In this document: positions 8,611 through 16,450 of the stretch, one piece after another | Numbering within the stretch: the first letter of the stretch is position 1 | Layout of the letters: each line of letters begins with the position of its first letter | From: Myxococcales bacterium | GTDB lineage: Bacteria > Myxococcota_A > Polyangia > Polyangiales > Polyangiaceae | Length of the DNA stretch: 48,622 nucleotides | Reading direction: 5' to 3' | Assembly: GCA_016212965.1 (NCBI GenBank) | Contig: JACRDA010000203.1 | Coordinates: 1 to 48,622 of the forward strand | Position numbers and translations under genes: made by a program | Notes under the pieces: generated by a model | Seen by the model: only the letters and a program-made list of their open reading frames with translations | What the model was told of the DNA's origin: nothing | Database searches by the model: none

Positions 8611-8786
8611 TCAGTTGTCAGTTGTCCGTTGTCAGTTGAGAAACCCCCTCGTCTTCTGCTGGATTTCCCGGAGGATTCACAAGAAGACCAGAAGGGAAGA
8701 AGGCGGCGCCGGGGACAGCGCCGCGGGGCCGGGCGGGGCGAGCAGCCGGCTCTCCCTCCGGGTCTGGTGCTGAAACTGACAACTGA
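8611..8786. repeat. Heptamer array TCAGTTG with inverted copies between convergent genes
   Basis: Four head-to-tail heptamers (TCAGTTG, TCAGTTG, TCCGTTG, TCAGTTG) fill 8611-8638. Two inverted copies (AAACTGA, CAACTGA) fill 8773-8786. The 134 bp between them is less GC-rich at its left end and has no credible gene. The whole unit lies between the stop codons of two convergent genes (8604 and 8797), so a transcript from either side could fold into a long-range hairpin. A second unit with a different heptamer is at 29826-30180. Confidence 0.75.
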
Positions 8787-8796
8787 TGACTCCTGG

Positions 8797-9294
8797 TCAC
8801 TCCGCGCTCGCTCGCCCCTCGAACGAGAGACTCCACTCGACGGGGGGGCTCGGGTCGCGGTTGCTCGCGCCGACGTGCACGCTCAGGAACTTCGTCGCCG
8901 GGTCGACCGTGACGGTGCCGGTGACGAAGAGCACGCCGTCGTAGTGGTCGACGGCGATCGGGCAGAACTGCTGCGGCCTCGCGACGACGCGGCCGGCGTG
9001 GTCGTTCGGCGGGGCGTCCATCTCGACCTCGACCGTGCAACCGAGGAGCTCGATCCGGTAGCGCTGCTCGCCGGCGGGCTTCACCCGCACGCGCACGTTG
9101 CTCTGGGGTCGGTCGGTGGTCCACCACGCTACGGGCACGGACCCGTCGGGCTTCTTCGGACCCGTGTCTTGCTGCACCCGGGCGCGCTCCCGTACCGTGC
9201 CCACGTACGCCTCGGCGAGCGGGCTCTTGCGCTCGCACCCGCTCGCCCCGAGCAGGGCCGCGAAGAGCCACGCGGCGCGCGTCCCCGTGCTCAC
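8797..9294 (-). CDS. Small lipoprotein of unknown function
   Basis: 165 residues from a GTG that overlaps the stop of the upstream gene by 4 bases (GTGA). A short signal peptide ends in LLGASGC, a good lipobox, so it should be a lipid-anchored envelope protein. The mature part is a single beta-rich domain of about 140 residues with two further Cys (GCTVEVEMD and QQFCPIAVD) that could form a disulfide. I do not recognise the family. It is translationally coupled to the two-helix membrane protein upstream, which suggests that the two act together. Confidence 0.75.
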   Translation of the reverse strand: MSTGTRAAWLFAALLGASGCERKSPLAEAYVGTVRERARVQQDTGPKKPDGSVPVAWWTTDRPQSNVRVRVKPAGEQRYRIELLGCTVEVEMDAPPNDHAGRVVARPQQFCPIAVDHYDGVLFVTGTVTVDPATKFLSVHVGASNRDPSPPVEWSLSFEGRASAE

Positions 9295-9635
9295 GGCGCG
9301 CCCGAGGCGGCCGCGCTCGCACTCGCCGCGGCGCTCGTGTCCGGCGCCGAGGGCCCGCTCGCGGCCGGCGCCGGGCGGGGTGGAGGCAGCGGTCGCGGGG
9401 ACCGCACGTACCAGCTGGCGACGACCGCGGCCGCGTAGCCGAGCGTGCACGCCATGGCGCCGAGGCCGAGCGCCCGGCCGAGCTTCGGCCGGCGCTTGCG
9501 CACGACGAGCCAGGCGAAGAAGCACACGAGCGCGGCGAGCCCGACGAGGATGCCCGAGAACACGATCGCCGCGCTGCCCGTCGGCACGGGGAGCTTCGGC
9601 GGGGCGACGTCGGCGAAGAGGAGCGGGAGTGCCAT
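9291..9635 (-). CDS. Small two-helix membrane protein of unknown function
   Basis: 114 residues. Two TM helices (about 23-45, VFSGILVGLAALVCFFAWLVV, and about 52-73) are joined by a short basic loop RKRRPKLGR, so the loop is likely cytoplasmic and both ends outside. The tail after the second helix is a Pro/Ala/Ser-rich stretch of about 35 residues. The stop overlaps the start of the small lipoprotein gene. I do not recognise the family. Confidence 0.7.
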   Translation of the reverse strand: MALPLLFADVAPPKLPVPTGSAAIVFSGILVGLAALVCFFAWLVVRKRRPKLGRALGLGAMACTLGYAAAVVASWYVRSPRPLPPPRPAPAASGPSAPDTSAAASASAAASGAP

Positions 9636-9706
9636 GCGACCCGGGTCAGCTCAGCATCGCGCGCGCAGCGTCGCAAGGACTCGATTTTTTCTCGGATCGG
9701 GTCACA

Positions 9707-10213
9707 ATGCGCCCGATGCGTCCCCGTTCCTGCCTCGTCCTGTCCGCTCTGACCGCCACCCTCGCCTTCGGCTGCGCGCGTTCCGACACGCCCACGGCCG
9801 CCACCGGTGACCAGAAGCCCACCGCCTCGGCCGCGGCCGAGGGGTCCTCGCCCGGCAAGAAGCACTTCGGCGCGGCGATCACCGAGGCGACGCCGACCGC
9901 GCTCGCCGACATCGTGCGCGAGCCCGCCAAGTTCGCCGCGAAGACCGTGCGCACCGAGGGCCACGTGAAGGCCGTCTGCCAGGAGATGGGCTGCTGGATG
10001 GAGATCGAGGACCCGACCGGCCTGGCCCACGTCAAGATGGCCGGCCACGCCTTCTCCGTCCCGCGCGACGCGTCGGGCCGCCGTGCCGTCATCCAGGGCA
10101 CCGTCCTCGCCCCCGCCGAGGGCCACGACGGCTGCGCCGAGGAAGCGCGCGAGGCCACGGGCCAGGTCGCGAAGGTGCAGATCGAGGCGACCGGCGTCGA
10201 GCTGCTCGACTGA
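9707..10213 (+). CDS. DUF4920 domain lipoprotein
   Basis: 168 residues if started at the ATG at 9707; the ATG at 9716 gives a shorter signal peptide. The signal peptide ends in ATLAFGC, so it is probably lipid-anchored, with an Ala/Ser/Thr linker. The body has the DUF4920 pattern: VRTEGHVKAVCQEMGCWMEI, a CQ-x-MGCW motif with two cysteines, then a short beta-barrel-like part. Family members are often next to copper or redox genes, but none is next to this one. Its end faces the MopE-like gene, with 56 bp between the stops and no clear terminator. Confidence 0.85.
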   Translation: MRPMRPRSCLVLSALTATLAFGCARSDTPTAATGDQKPTASAAAEGSSPGKKHFGAAITEATPTALADIVREPAKFAAKTVRTEGHVKAVCQEMGCWMEIEDPTGLAHVKMAGHAFSVPRDASGRRAVIQGTVLAPAEGHDGCAEEAREATGQVAKVQIEATGVELLD

Positions 10214-10269
10214 CGCGCGCCGGCGCCACGGCGCAAGCGCGCGCCCCGGTGATGGCCCAGAGGGCGCGC

Positions 10270-12966
10270 TCAGCGCTCGTCCGCGCCGATGTCGGGCGCG
10301 ACGAGGTCGCGTGGCAGGCCGTCCATGTCGTAGGTCGGCGCACCGGTTGCGGTCCCCGCGCCGACGCAAGGTGACGCCGCCCCGAGGTGGAGGTCCGTCG
10401 GGTAGTTGACGTACAGGGCGTCCGCCGACAGGGTGCCGCTCACGGTCATGTCGGCGAGCGCGTCGACCGCCGCGGCCGTGCCGAGGTCGTTGGCGCCCTC
10501 GTCGCGGTAGAGCGCGGTCGGCGTGGCGAAGGGATCGAGGTCGTTGTGCTCGAACACGCGCGGATCCGCACCCGCGCCCGTCTCGGCGACGACGTAGCGG
10601 GTGCTGCACACGCCGCCCCGAACGATGTTGTTGCGGAAGATGCCGAGGCCGCTTGGCAGCGGCGCGAGTCCGGCTGCGATCTCGAGCCCCGTGCTGGTGC
10701 AGACCGCGTTCGGGTTGCCGGTCCCGTCGAGGTCGTTCGAGTGCACGTCGATCTCGTTCACGCCCGCCGCCGGGAACACCTGCATCCCGCGGCTCTGTTG
10801 GGGCGGCACGATGCTGCCGGCGCCGCAGTCGACCTGAGCGTAGGCGAAGATGCGGTTGTTCTGCACGCGCGCCGCGCTGTCGTTGGCCTGCACGCCGGTC
10901 GCGACCGGGGAGCAGCCGCCGCGGATGACGTTGCTGTCCACCAGCGTGCCGGTCGTGCCGAGCACGACGCCGTACGAGACCTGGCCCCCGCGGCCGGTGA
11001 TCGTGTTGTTGGCGATGCGCATGCAGCCGCCATCGTCGCAGCGCACGCCCGTCGCGACGGGCGGGAAGCCGCCGCCGGAGCCCGAGATGAGTCGGTTGCC
11101 GAGGACGACGCAGCGACTCGCGAGCGAGCCGTTCGCGCCGCAGTAGACGCCGTTCGGGCTCGAAGCGCCGCCCTCGGCGCCGCCCGAGATCGCGAGGTTC
11201 GAGTCGACGACGGGGTGGCAGTCGCCGATGGCGCGCACGCCGTCGACCTCGGTCTGCGCGGTCGTGCCGGCCGCGGCGATGAGGAAGTTGTCGACCAGCC
11301 AGGGGGCCGCGCCGTCGCAGTCCTCCATCCAGACGCCGTGCGAGCTCTGGAGTCCGCCCCAGGCGTTGACGAGACTCCCGCGGACCGTGATGCCCGTGCC
11401 GTCGCCAGCGATGCGGATCCCGGCGCCGTCGTCGGCGGAGTTGCCGCAGATGGCGCTCGCCTGGATGGTCGAGCCCGGCGAGTCGTCGAGCAGGATGCCG
11501 TAGCTCACGCCCGTCCCGGCCGTCAGCCTGCCGCGGATCGAGGGGTTGCCCCCGCAGAAGGCATTGCAGCGCCCGTTCGCGTCGTAGGTGGCGCAGTTGT
11601 TCTGCACCGTGATCCGCGAGCCCACGCTCCGGATCCCGATGGTCTCGCCGGTGCCGGTGCCGCCGTCGACGTAGCTGCGCGTGATGACCGCCTCCGCGCC
11701 GTTCGCGAGGTCGACGCCGTACGAGTTGGTGACGCTCGGCAGGTTCTGGATGCGGAGCCACGACAGGATGACGCCGGTCGCGCCGTCGACGGTCACGGCG
11801 GCCGTGGTCGACGCCTGGAAGCGATCGATCTGGAAGCCGTCGAGCACCGTCGTCGTCTGCACGGCGCTCGTGAAGCTCACGCCGAGGCCGGTCGGCGGCG
11901 CGAGGGTCGTCGTGAGGTTGCCGCAGCGGTTCCAGTTCGAGCTCTCGTAGCTCCCGAGCACGCTGACGCCGTTCGCCATGACGACCGCGCCCGCGTAGCT
12001 GTGCGTCTGATTGCAGGTGGTCCCGCCCGCCACGCACACGGTCTTCGGCCCGGCGTGCCCGGCCGCCCAGTCGATCGCGCCCTGGACGGTCGCGAACGGC
12101 AGGGCGAAGGTCCCGTCGGCGCTGCCGTCGTTGCCGTTCGGCGTGACCGGGATGCAGCTCTTGCAGTCCTCGTCGATGGGGCCGTTGCAGTTCGAGTCGA
12201 TGCCGTCGCAGGTCGGGCCGTCGAGCACCGAGCCCGCCGCGCCGGGGACGCACACGCCGACGACGCCGTTGCTGCACGCGGCGACCGTCGCCGCGCAGGC
12301 GCCGAGGCCGCACGAGAAGGTGCCGAGGCCGTCGTCGTCGACTCCGTTGCAGTCGTCGTCGAGCGCGTTGCAGGCCTCGCCGCTCGGCACGACTTCGCCG
12401 CTGCACGGCGACCACACGCCCGCGGCGCAGCTGTGCGTGCCGGCCCGGCAGGTGCCGATCCCGTCGGTCCCGACCGGCCCCGAGTAGCAGCTGCCCGAGG
12501 CCGTGTCTTGCACGGTCGGGTCGGCGTCGTCGCAGTCGAGGCCGGCGCAGGCGCAGCCCGCGCCGGACCCGTAGCCGTCGGTGTCGGCATCCGTGCAATT
12601 GGGGGCGTTGGCCTGGCACTGCCCCTGGCCGTTGCACTGCCAGCTCCCGCACGGCGCGTTGCCGAAGAGCGCGTCGCAGTCGGAGCTCTGGCTGCACTCG
12701 CCGGCTGCTCCACCGCCGCCACCGGCGTTCGTCCCGCCGCCACCGGCGTTCGCCCCGCCGCCGCCGTTCGCGGAACCGCCGGTCCCGGCTCCGCCGGTCG
12801 ACGTGCTCGCCCCGGCTGCGCCCGTCCCGTCGAAATCGGTCGTGCTGTCGCTGGTGCACGCGCCGGCGCCCGCGAGCGCGGCCCCGCAGAGCGCGATCCC
12901 GACCCCGAGCCACCCGCGGTGCTGCCCCCGCCCGAGCTCGCCCCGTGCCTTCGCCCCTCGTGCCAT
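10270..12966 (-). CDS. Large secreted protein: MopE-like Cys/Asp motifs plus parallel beta-helix
   Basis: 898 residues. The N-terminus has a basic stretch and a hydrophobic helix ending near Cys37 (GAALAGAGAC), so a lipoprotein signal is likely, followed by a Gly/Asn/Ala-rich linker. Residues about 90-245 hold Cys-rich, Asp-rich putative metal-binding motifs of the MopE type (CNALDDDCNGVDDDG, CDGIDSNCNGPIDEDC). From about 250 to the end there are repeats of a right-handed parallel beta-helix (short turns such as GAGIRIAGDGTGITVRGS, NNTITGRGGQVSYG, VQNNRIF). It resembles surface proteins of myxobacteria; a polysaccharide or surface-binding role is possible but unproven. Confidence 0.88.
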   Translation of the reverse strand: MARGAKARGELGRGQHRGWLGVGIALCGAALAGAGACTSDSTTDFDGTGAAGASTSTGGAGTGGSANGGGGANAGGGGTNAGGGGGAAGECSQSSDCDALFGNAPCGSWQCNGQGQCQANAPNCTDADTDGYGSGAGCACAGLDCDDADPTVQDTASGSCYSGPVGTDGIGTCRAGTHSCAAGVWSPCSGEVVPSGEACNALDDDCNGVDDDGLGTFSCGLGACAATVAACSNGVVGVCVPGAAGSVLDGPTCDGIDSNCNGPIDEDCKSCIPVTPNGNDGSADGTFALPFATVQGAIDWAAGHAGPKTVCVAGGTTCNQTHSYAGAVVMANGVSVLGSYESSNWNRCGNLTTTLAPPTGLGVSFTSAVQTTTVLDGFQIDRFQASTTAAVTVDGATGVILSWLRIQNLPSVTNSYGVDLANGAEAVITRSYVDGGTGTGETIGIRSVGSRITVQNNCATYDANGRCNAFCGGNPSIRGRLTAGTGVSYGILLDDSPGSTIQASAICGNSADDGAGIRIAGDGTGITVRGSLVNAWGGLQSSHGVWMEDCDGAAPWLVDNFLIAAAGTTAQTEVDGVRAIGDCHPVVDSNLAISGGAEGGASSPNGVYCGANGSLASRCVVLGNRLISGSGGGFPPVATGVRCDDGGCMRIANNTITGRGGQVSYGVVLGTTGTLVDSNVIRGGCSPVATGVQANDSAARVQNNRIFAYAQVDCGAGSIVPPQQSRGMQVFPAAGVNEIDVHSNDLDGTGNPNAVCTSTGLEIAAGLAPLPSGLGIFRNNIVRGGVCSTRYVVAETGAGADPRVFEHNDLDPFATPTALYRDEGANDLGTAAAVDALADMTVSGTLSADALYVNYPTDLHLGAASPCVGAGTATGAPTYDMDGLPRDLVAPDIGADER

Positions 12967-13075
12967 GGCCGCTCCTTCAGCGCCCGCGCGGGCGCAAGTC
13001 CATCGACGCCCCCCAGCCTACGGCCGAGTCGTGGCGAAGATCAATTTCGCCGTGCGCGTCGGCGCGGGCGCCGCC

Positions 13076-13471
13076 TCACTCGCAGCGGCCTTCGCGACAC
13101 GTCGCCGTCGCGGGTGGGGCGCAGGGTGGGTGCTCGAGCCGGCAGCCGTCGGACCGGAAGCTCTGGCAGTCGGCCTCGTCGACCGCGGCGCGCGCCGCCG
13201 CCACCGCCGCGACGCCGCGGGCGTTCACCGCGCGCGTGCACGCGTCGAAGCAGCCGCTCTCGACCGCGACGACCTGGCAGTCCTCGTCGCTCCGGCAAGC
13301 GAGGTTCGCCTCGACCGCCGCGAGCACGCGCTTTCGCGCCTGAGCCGCGCGCCCGGCGCACTCGCTGTCGAGCTGCTCGCCGGGCGAGCTCGCGGGCTTG
13401 TCGCACGCTGCCGCGCCCGCGAGTGCGGTCGCGAGGAGCCCGGCGTGGACGATCGCAGGCAGGTGTCTCAT
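13076..13471 (-). CDS. Small Cys-rich lipoprotein
   Basis: 131 residues. The ATG overlaps the bpt stop by 4 bases (ATGA), which fixes the start. The signal peptide ends in LAGAAAC (Cys23). The mature part has about nine cysteines: CAGRA, CRSDEDCQ, GCFDACTRAVN, ADCQS, GCRLEHPPC and a C-terminal CREGRCE. They are likely paired in disulfides outside the inner membrane. A C-R-x-D-x-D-C-Q pattern of this kind recurs in myxobacterial secreted proteins, but no function is known to me. Coupling with the cytoplasmic Bpt enzyme has no clear logic. Confidence 0.8.
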   Translation of the reverse strand: MRHLPAIVHAGLLATALAGAAACDKPASSPGEQLDSECAGRAAQARKRVLAAVEANLACRSDEDCQVVAVESGCFDACTRAVNARGVAAVAAARAAVDEADCQSFRSDGCRLEHPPCAPPATATCREGRCE

Positions 13472-14241
13472 GGCGGGGTCGTGGTCCTGGGCGGGGCGCG
13501 CCCTTCGAAGCGCTGCCACGAGCCGGCGACGAGCCGCTCGTGCGGCAGGTAGCGGGCCTTGTAGCTCATGTGCGAGCACTCGGCGACGTAGAGGCCGAGG
13601 TACAGCCACTCGAGCCCCCAGCGGCGGCACAGCTCGATCTGCTGCAGGATCGAGAACACCCCCGGCGACAGCGCCTCGTGGGCGGGGTCGTAGTAGCAGT
13701 ACACCGCCGACAGCGAGCGCTCGGCGCGATCGGTGACCGCGACACCGATGAGCTCGTCGCCGACCGAGTAGCGCAGCTCGAAGCTGTCGGTGCAGGTGTC
13801 GACGAGGAACGCGCGGTACGTTTCCGGGCTCGTCGCCCCGTCCTCGCCGCCGAGCCCGCGCCCGACCTTGTGCCGGTCGTAGAGCGCGAGGCGGCGCTCG
13901 GACAGCTCGAGCGGGCCGAGCTCGGTCCTGATGGCCGCGAGCCCCTCCCTGTGCGCGCGCCGCTGGCTCTGGCTCGGGCGAAAGCGCGCCACGTCGATGC
14001 GGATGGGCTCGCACGCCTGGCAGCCGGGGCAGCTCGTGCGGTAGAGCAGCCGTCCCTGGCGGCGGTCGCCCTGCCCGAGGCGCTGCTCGAAGGCCTCGTG
14101 ATCGAGCGTGCGCAGCGGCAGGCGCAGCGGCAGGCGTGCGGTCCGGCCCGGCAGGTAGGAGCAGGGACTCGGCGCGTCGTGGACGACGAGCTCGGGGGGG
14201 TCGCTCGGGATCAGGCGCACCGTCGTCGCAGGCTCCGACAT
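13468..14241 (-). CDS. bpt: Aspartate/glutamate leucyltransferase (N-end rule)
   Basis: 257 residues, normal length for bacterial Bpt. The family moves leucine from Leu-tRNA to N-terminal Asp or Glu of proteins, marking them for ClpS-ClpAP degradation. The N-terminal part has the Cys-rich ATE motif (SYLPGRTARLPLR near residue 28 and YRTSCPGCQACEPIRID near 67-83), and the C-terminal GNAT-like part has the family signatures YCYYDP and LGLYVAECSHMSYKARYLP. Cytoplasmic, with no signal. It starts with a clean ATG and ends on the start of the small lipoprotein gene. Confidence 0.95.
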   Translation of the reverse strand: MSEPATTVRLIPSDPPELVVHDAPSPCSYLPGRTARLPLRLPLRTLDHEAFEQRLGQGDRRQGRLLYRTSCPGCQACEPIRIDVARFRPSQSQRRAHREGLAAIRTELGPLELSERRLALYDRHKVGRGLGGEDGATSPETYRAFLVDTCTDSFELRYSVGDELIGVAVTDRAERSLSAVYCYYDPAHEALSPGVFSILQQIELCRRWGLEWLYLGLYVAECSHMSYKARYLPHERLVAGSWQRFEGRAPPRTTTPP

Positions 14242-14293
14242 GCCGATCCGAGCATGGCGGAGCCGGCCTGCGCGCGCCAGCGCCGACGGGCGC

Positions 14294-14896
14294 TCACCAC
14301 TGGATCGTGAGCACGCTCGAGAACTCGCGCAGGGCCTCGGAGGGCGAGGAGCTCTGCGACATGGTCTCTCCGGGCGTGAAGGCGTTGAGGGCCTGGAGCA
14401 CGCAGCGCTTCGTCTCGGGCGCGACGTTGCTGCCGGGCAGCACCTCGACGACCCTCTGGCCGTCCTTCGTCGCGACGCGCACGGTGAGCACGCCGCCCCG
14501 CGACGGGCACGCCTCGATGGGCTCCTCGACCGGCACGAAGTAGAGGCCCGCGACGTCGGGGGTCGCGCCCCGCACGTCGGCGATGCGCATGCGCGGCCCC
14601 GCGAGCGTGGCGACGAGCTGCGAGGCCGCGACCTCGGTGCGCAGGGGCGGTGGCTTCGTGTCGCCTTCGTCGGGCTCGATCGGTGGGGGCGCGCTCGCCG
14701 AGGCGGTCGGAGGGGGCGCGCTCGGGTAGGGCTCCTCGTGCAGGTACTTCGGTGCCGGTGGGCGCACGTCCGTCCAGGTGCAGGCGCCGAGCGCGAGCGC
14801 GACGCCGCTCGCGGCGGCCGCGCCGAGGAGCGCGCGGCGCCCGGCCCACCGGCCCCTTTTCCGTCCGCTCGTCCTACGCCGCATCGCCCTCACCAT
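14294..14896 (-). CDS. Lipoprotein of unknown function
   Basis: 200 residues. The N-terminus MVRAMRRRTSGRKRGRWAGR is strongly basic and runs into a hydrophobic stretch ending in LALGAC, so a long, possibly Tat-like lipoprotein signal is likely. A Pro-rich linker follows, then a small domain of about 120 residues. Its last half (ITVRVATKDGQ-like strands and ETKRCVLQALNAF) has the look of a TonB-C-like or AgmX/PglI-type domain found in myxobacterial periplasmic proteins, but the match is weak. No partner gene is clear; it lies 52 bp upstream of bpt on the same strand. Confidence 0.7.
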   Translation of the reverse strand: MVRAMRRRTSGRKRGRWAGRRALLGAAAASGVALALGACTWTDVRPPAPKYLHEEPYPSAPPPTASASAPPPIEPDEGDTKPPPLRTEVAASQLVATLAGPRMRIADVRGATPDVAGLYFVPVEEPIEACPSRGGVLTVRVATKDGQRVVEVLPGSNVAPETKRCVLQALNAFTPGETMSQSSSPSEALREFSSVLTIQW

Positions 14897-14930
14897 AGCA
14901 GCTAGTGCCGGTCCCGATCGCGCCGTCGGC

Positions 14931-15701
14931 TCAGCCGATGTCGGCCCACCACGCTTCGGCGAGGCGCGCGTCCTCGGTCGTGTCGATCTCCATGTAGCCG
15001 CCCTCGACCGGCAGGGCGTGCACGACCTCGCCCGCGGCCACCATGTGCTGCAAGAGATCGATGAGGTAGGCCTTCTCCAGGCTGCGCCCCTCGCGGAACT
15101 CGGCCTGGGTGCCGAGCCTTCCGAGCACCTCGTCGAAGGCTCGCACGAAGCGCGCGGCGCCGGCGGCCGTCAACCGCATCACACCGATGAACTCGCCGCT
15201 CGCCTCCTCGGACGGGATGCGGCGCGAGATCTCGGTGACGCGCCCGTCCGGGCCCATGCGGAGCTTCTCGGCGTCGTGCTCGGGGTGCTGGCTCCGCTCC
15301 GTGTAGCGCCGCCGCCACGCCGTGTCGCACACGAGCGTGATGTCGTGCGGTGACCCGACGAGCGCCCGCACGGTGCTCGGCCGGTACACGATGTCCGCGT
15401 AGCTCGACACGAAGCCGAGGGCGAGGTGCTCGCGCGCGCAGAGCAGCGACAAGAGGATGTTGTTCCGCTCCCACTCGGCGTTCTCGACGAAGTCGAGACT
15501 CGGGTAGCGCCCGCGCACGACCTCGCCCCGGTAGCCCGCGATGAACACGACCTCCGGCGGCACGAGCCCGCCCGCGGCGAGCGCCTCGAGGATGCTGTCG
15601 AGCATCGGCCGGCCGAGGATCGGCACCAGGGTCTTGGGCGCCTCCTCGGTCAGGTGCTCGAGCCGCCGGCCGCGCCCGGCCCCGATGATGATCGCCTTCA
15701 T
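14931..15701 (-). CDS. Nucleotidyltransferase, sugar or phosphocholine type (LicC-like)
   Basis: 256 residues of the GT-A-like nucleotidyltransferase fold. The nucleotide-binding signature GAGRGRRLEHLTEEAPKTL begins at residue 7, with the catalytic Lys in PKTLVPI. ERNNILLSLLCAREHL followed by SSYADIVYR, and the end MEIDTTEDARLAEAWW, are more like LicC-type phosphocholine cytidylyltransferases and related MobA-like enzymes than like glucose-1-phosphate enzymes. It makes an activated headgroup or sugar for envelope polymers; the substrate is uncertain. Cytoplasmic. It starts just after a strong terminator, so it needs its own promoter. Confidence 0.88.
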   Translation of the reverse strand: MKAIIIGAGRGRRLEHLTEEAPKTLVPILGRPMLDSILEALAAGGLVPPEVVFIAGYRGEVVRGRYPSLDFVENAEWERNNILLSLLCAREHLALGFVSSYADIVYRPSTVRALVGSPHDITLVCDTAWRRRYTERSQHPEHDAEKLRMGPDGRVTEISRRIPSEEASGEFIGVMRLTAAGAARFVRAFDEVLGRLGTQAEFREGRSLEKAYLIDLLQHMVAAGEVVHALPVEGGYMEIDTTEDARLAEAWWADIG

Positions 15702-15753
15702 GTGCGCTCGCCCTCGCGCGCGAAGGTACTCGGGGCGGAAGCGCCGCGCTGCG

Positions 15754-15795
15754 AAAAAAAACCGGGCCGGCGACGCGCGCGTGCGCGCCGCCCGG
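15754..15795 (-). terminator. Intrinsic terminator after the Cys-rich lipoprotein gene
   Basis: On the minus strand a GC-rich stem with arms 15762-15771 and 15785-15795 (CCGGGC/GCCCGG outside, GGCG/CGCC inside, one bulged base) is followed by eight T residues (15761-15754). It sits 25 bases after the stop at 15820 and ends the transcript of the tandem lipoprotein genes. Confidence 0.85.
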
Positions 15796-15819
15796 CCGCG
15801 TCTCGCACCCGTGCGCCGC

Positions 15820-16287
15820 TCAGTCCGGGCAGGGGTCCTGCACGCAGTAGTTGTAGTCGCTCAGGCAGCCGCCCGCGCTCTCGGCGGTCCAGCAGGCCCC
15901 GCAGGCGCCGTTCGTGCCGGAGCCCGTGCAGGTGAGGGCGCAGTCCGCGCTGCACGCATTGCAGAGGCAAGTGAACAGCGTGTTCAGCGCGTCCTCGGTC
16001 GGTCCGGCCCCGCCGCCCCCGCCACCCAGGCCGCAGAAGTCGGGCGGGCTCGGGCAGACGCCGTCGCCCGCGATGCACAGGGCGATGTAGTCCCCGCAGG
16101 TGTTGCAGGAGCACGACGCCCCGCCCGCGCCCCCGGTGCCGCCGGTCGACGTGCTGCTCGTCGTGCTGCTCGTCGTCGTCGTGGTCGTGGTCGTGTTGTT
16201 GTTGCTGGTCTCGTCCTTCTTGCACGCGCCCGGCAACAGCGCGACGCCCAGCAACGCAGCCCCTGCGATCAGGAACGATCGATTCAT
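15820..16287 (-). CDS. Cys-rich lipoprotein with Thr/Ser tract, paralogue of the next gene
   Basis: 155 residues. GGGAGG precedes the ATG by six bases. The signal peptide ends in LLPGAC (Cys22), then KKDETSNNN, a run of Thr and Ser, and a Gly-rich linker before a Cys-rich domain that begins CSCNTCGDYIALC. About fifteen cysteines remain in the mature part, probably in disulfides. The gene at 16451-16960 has the same plan (KKDET, Thr/Ser tract, CSCETCGSYVTAC, C-terminal DPC-x-D), so this pair arose by tandem duplication. The function is unknown. A terminator follows. Confidence 0.82.
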   Translation of the reverse strand: MNRSFLIAGAALLGVALLPGACKKDETSNNNTTTTTTTTSSTTSSTSTGGTGGAGGASCSCNTCGDYIALCIAGDGVCPSPPDFCGLGGGGGGAGPTEDALNTLFTCLCNACSADCALTCTGSGTNGACGACWTAESAGGCLSDYNYCVQDPCPD

Positions 16288-16386
16288 CCCATGCCTCCCG
16301 GCAGTGGCCTCCGTTCGAGGCCGAGCTCGATCCGAGCCCGCTCGTCATGCTAGCGACGAGGTCGTCTCGGGTCGACCGAACGAAGC

Positions 16387-16416
16387 GACGGCCGGCACCC
16401 AAGGGCACCGGCCGTC
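16387..16416. other. Strong intergenic hairpin between the two lipoprotein paralogues
   Basis: GACGGCCGG at 16387-16395 and its exact inverse CCGGCCGTC at 16408-16416 enclose a 12-base middle that can extend the stem. No T tract follows on either strand. It lies downstream of the 16451-16960 gene and could act as a weak terminator or an mRNA-stability element. Confidence 0.55.
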
Positions 16417-16450
16417 CGATGGCGCGCGATGCGCTCTCAGTGCCTAGACG

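Noticed and set aside
8605..8796. Insertion sequence or MITE bounded by TCAGTTG repeats.
   Set aside because: No target-site duplication and no transposase; the ends are tandem heptamers, not terminal inverted repeats of normal form.
10387..14310. 1307-residue plus-strand reading frame opposite the MopE-like and bpt genes.
   Set aside because: Its sequence is antisense low-complexity Ala/Arg/Val/Asp; the minus-strand genes have clear domains.
15820..16287. CRISPR or microsatellite array at the trinucleotide runs in the lipoprotein genes.
   Set aside because: The runs encode the Thr/Ser stalk in frame; there are no spacers.
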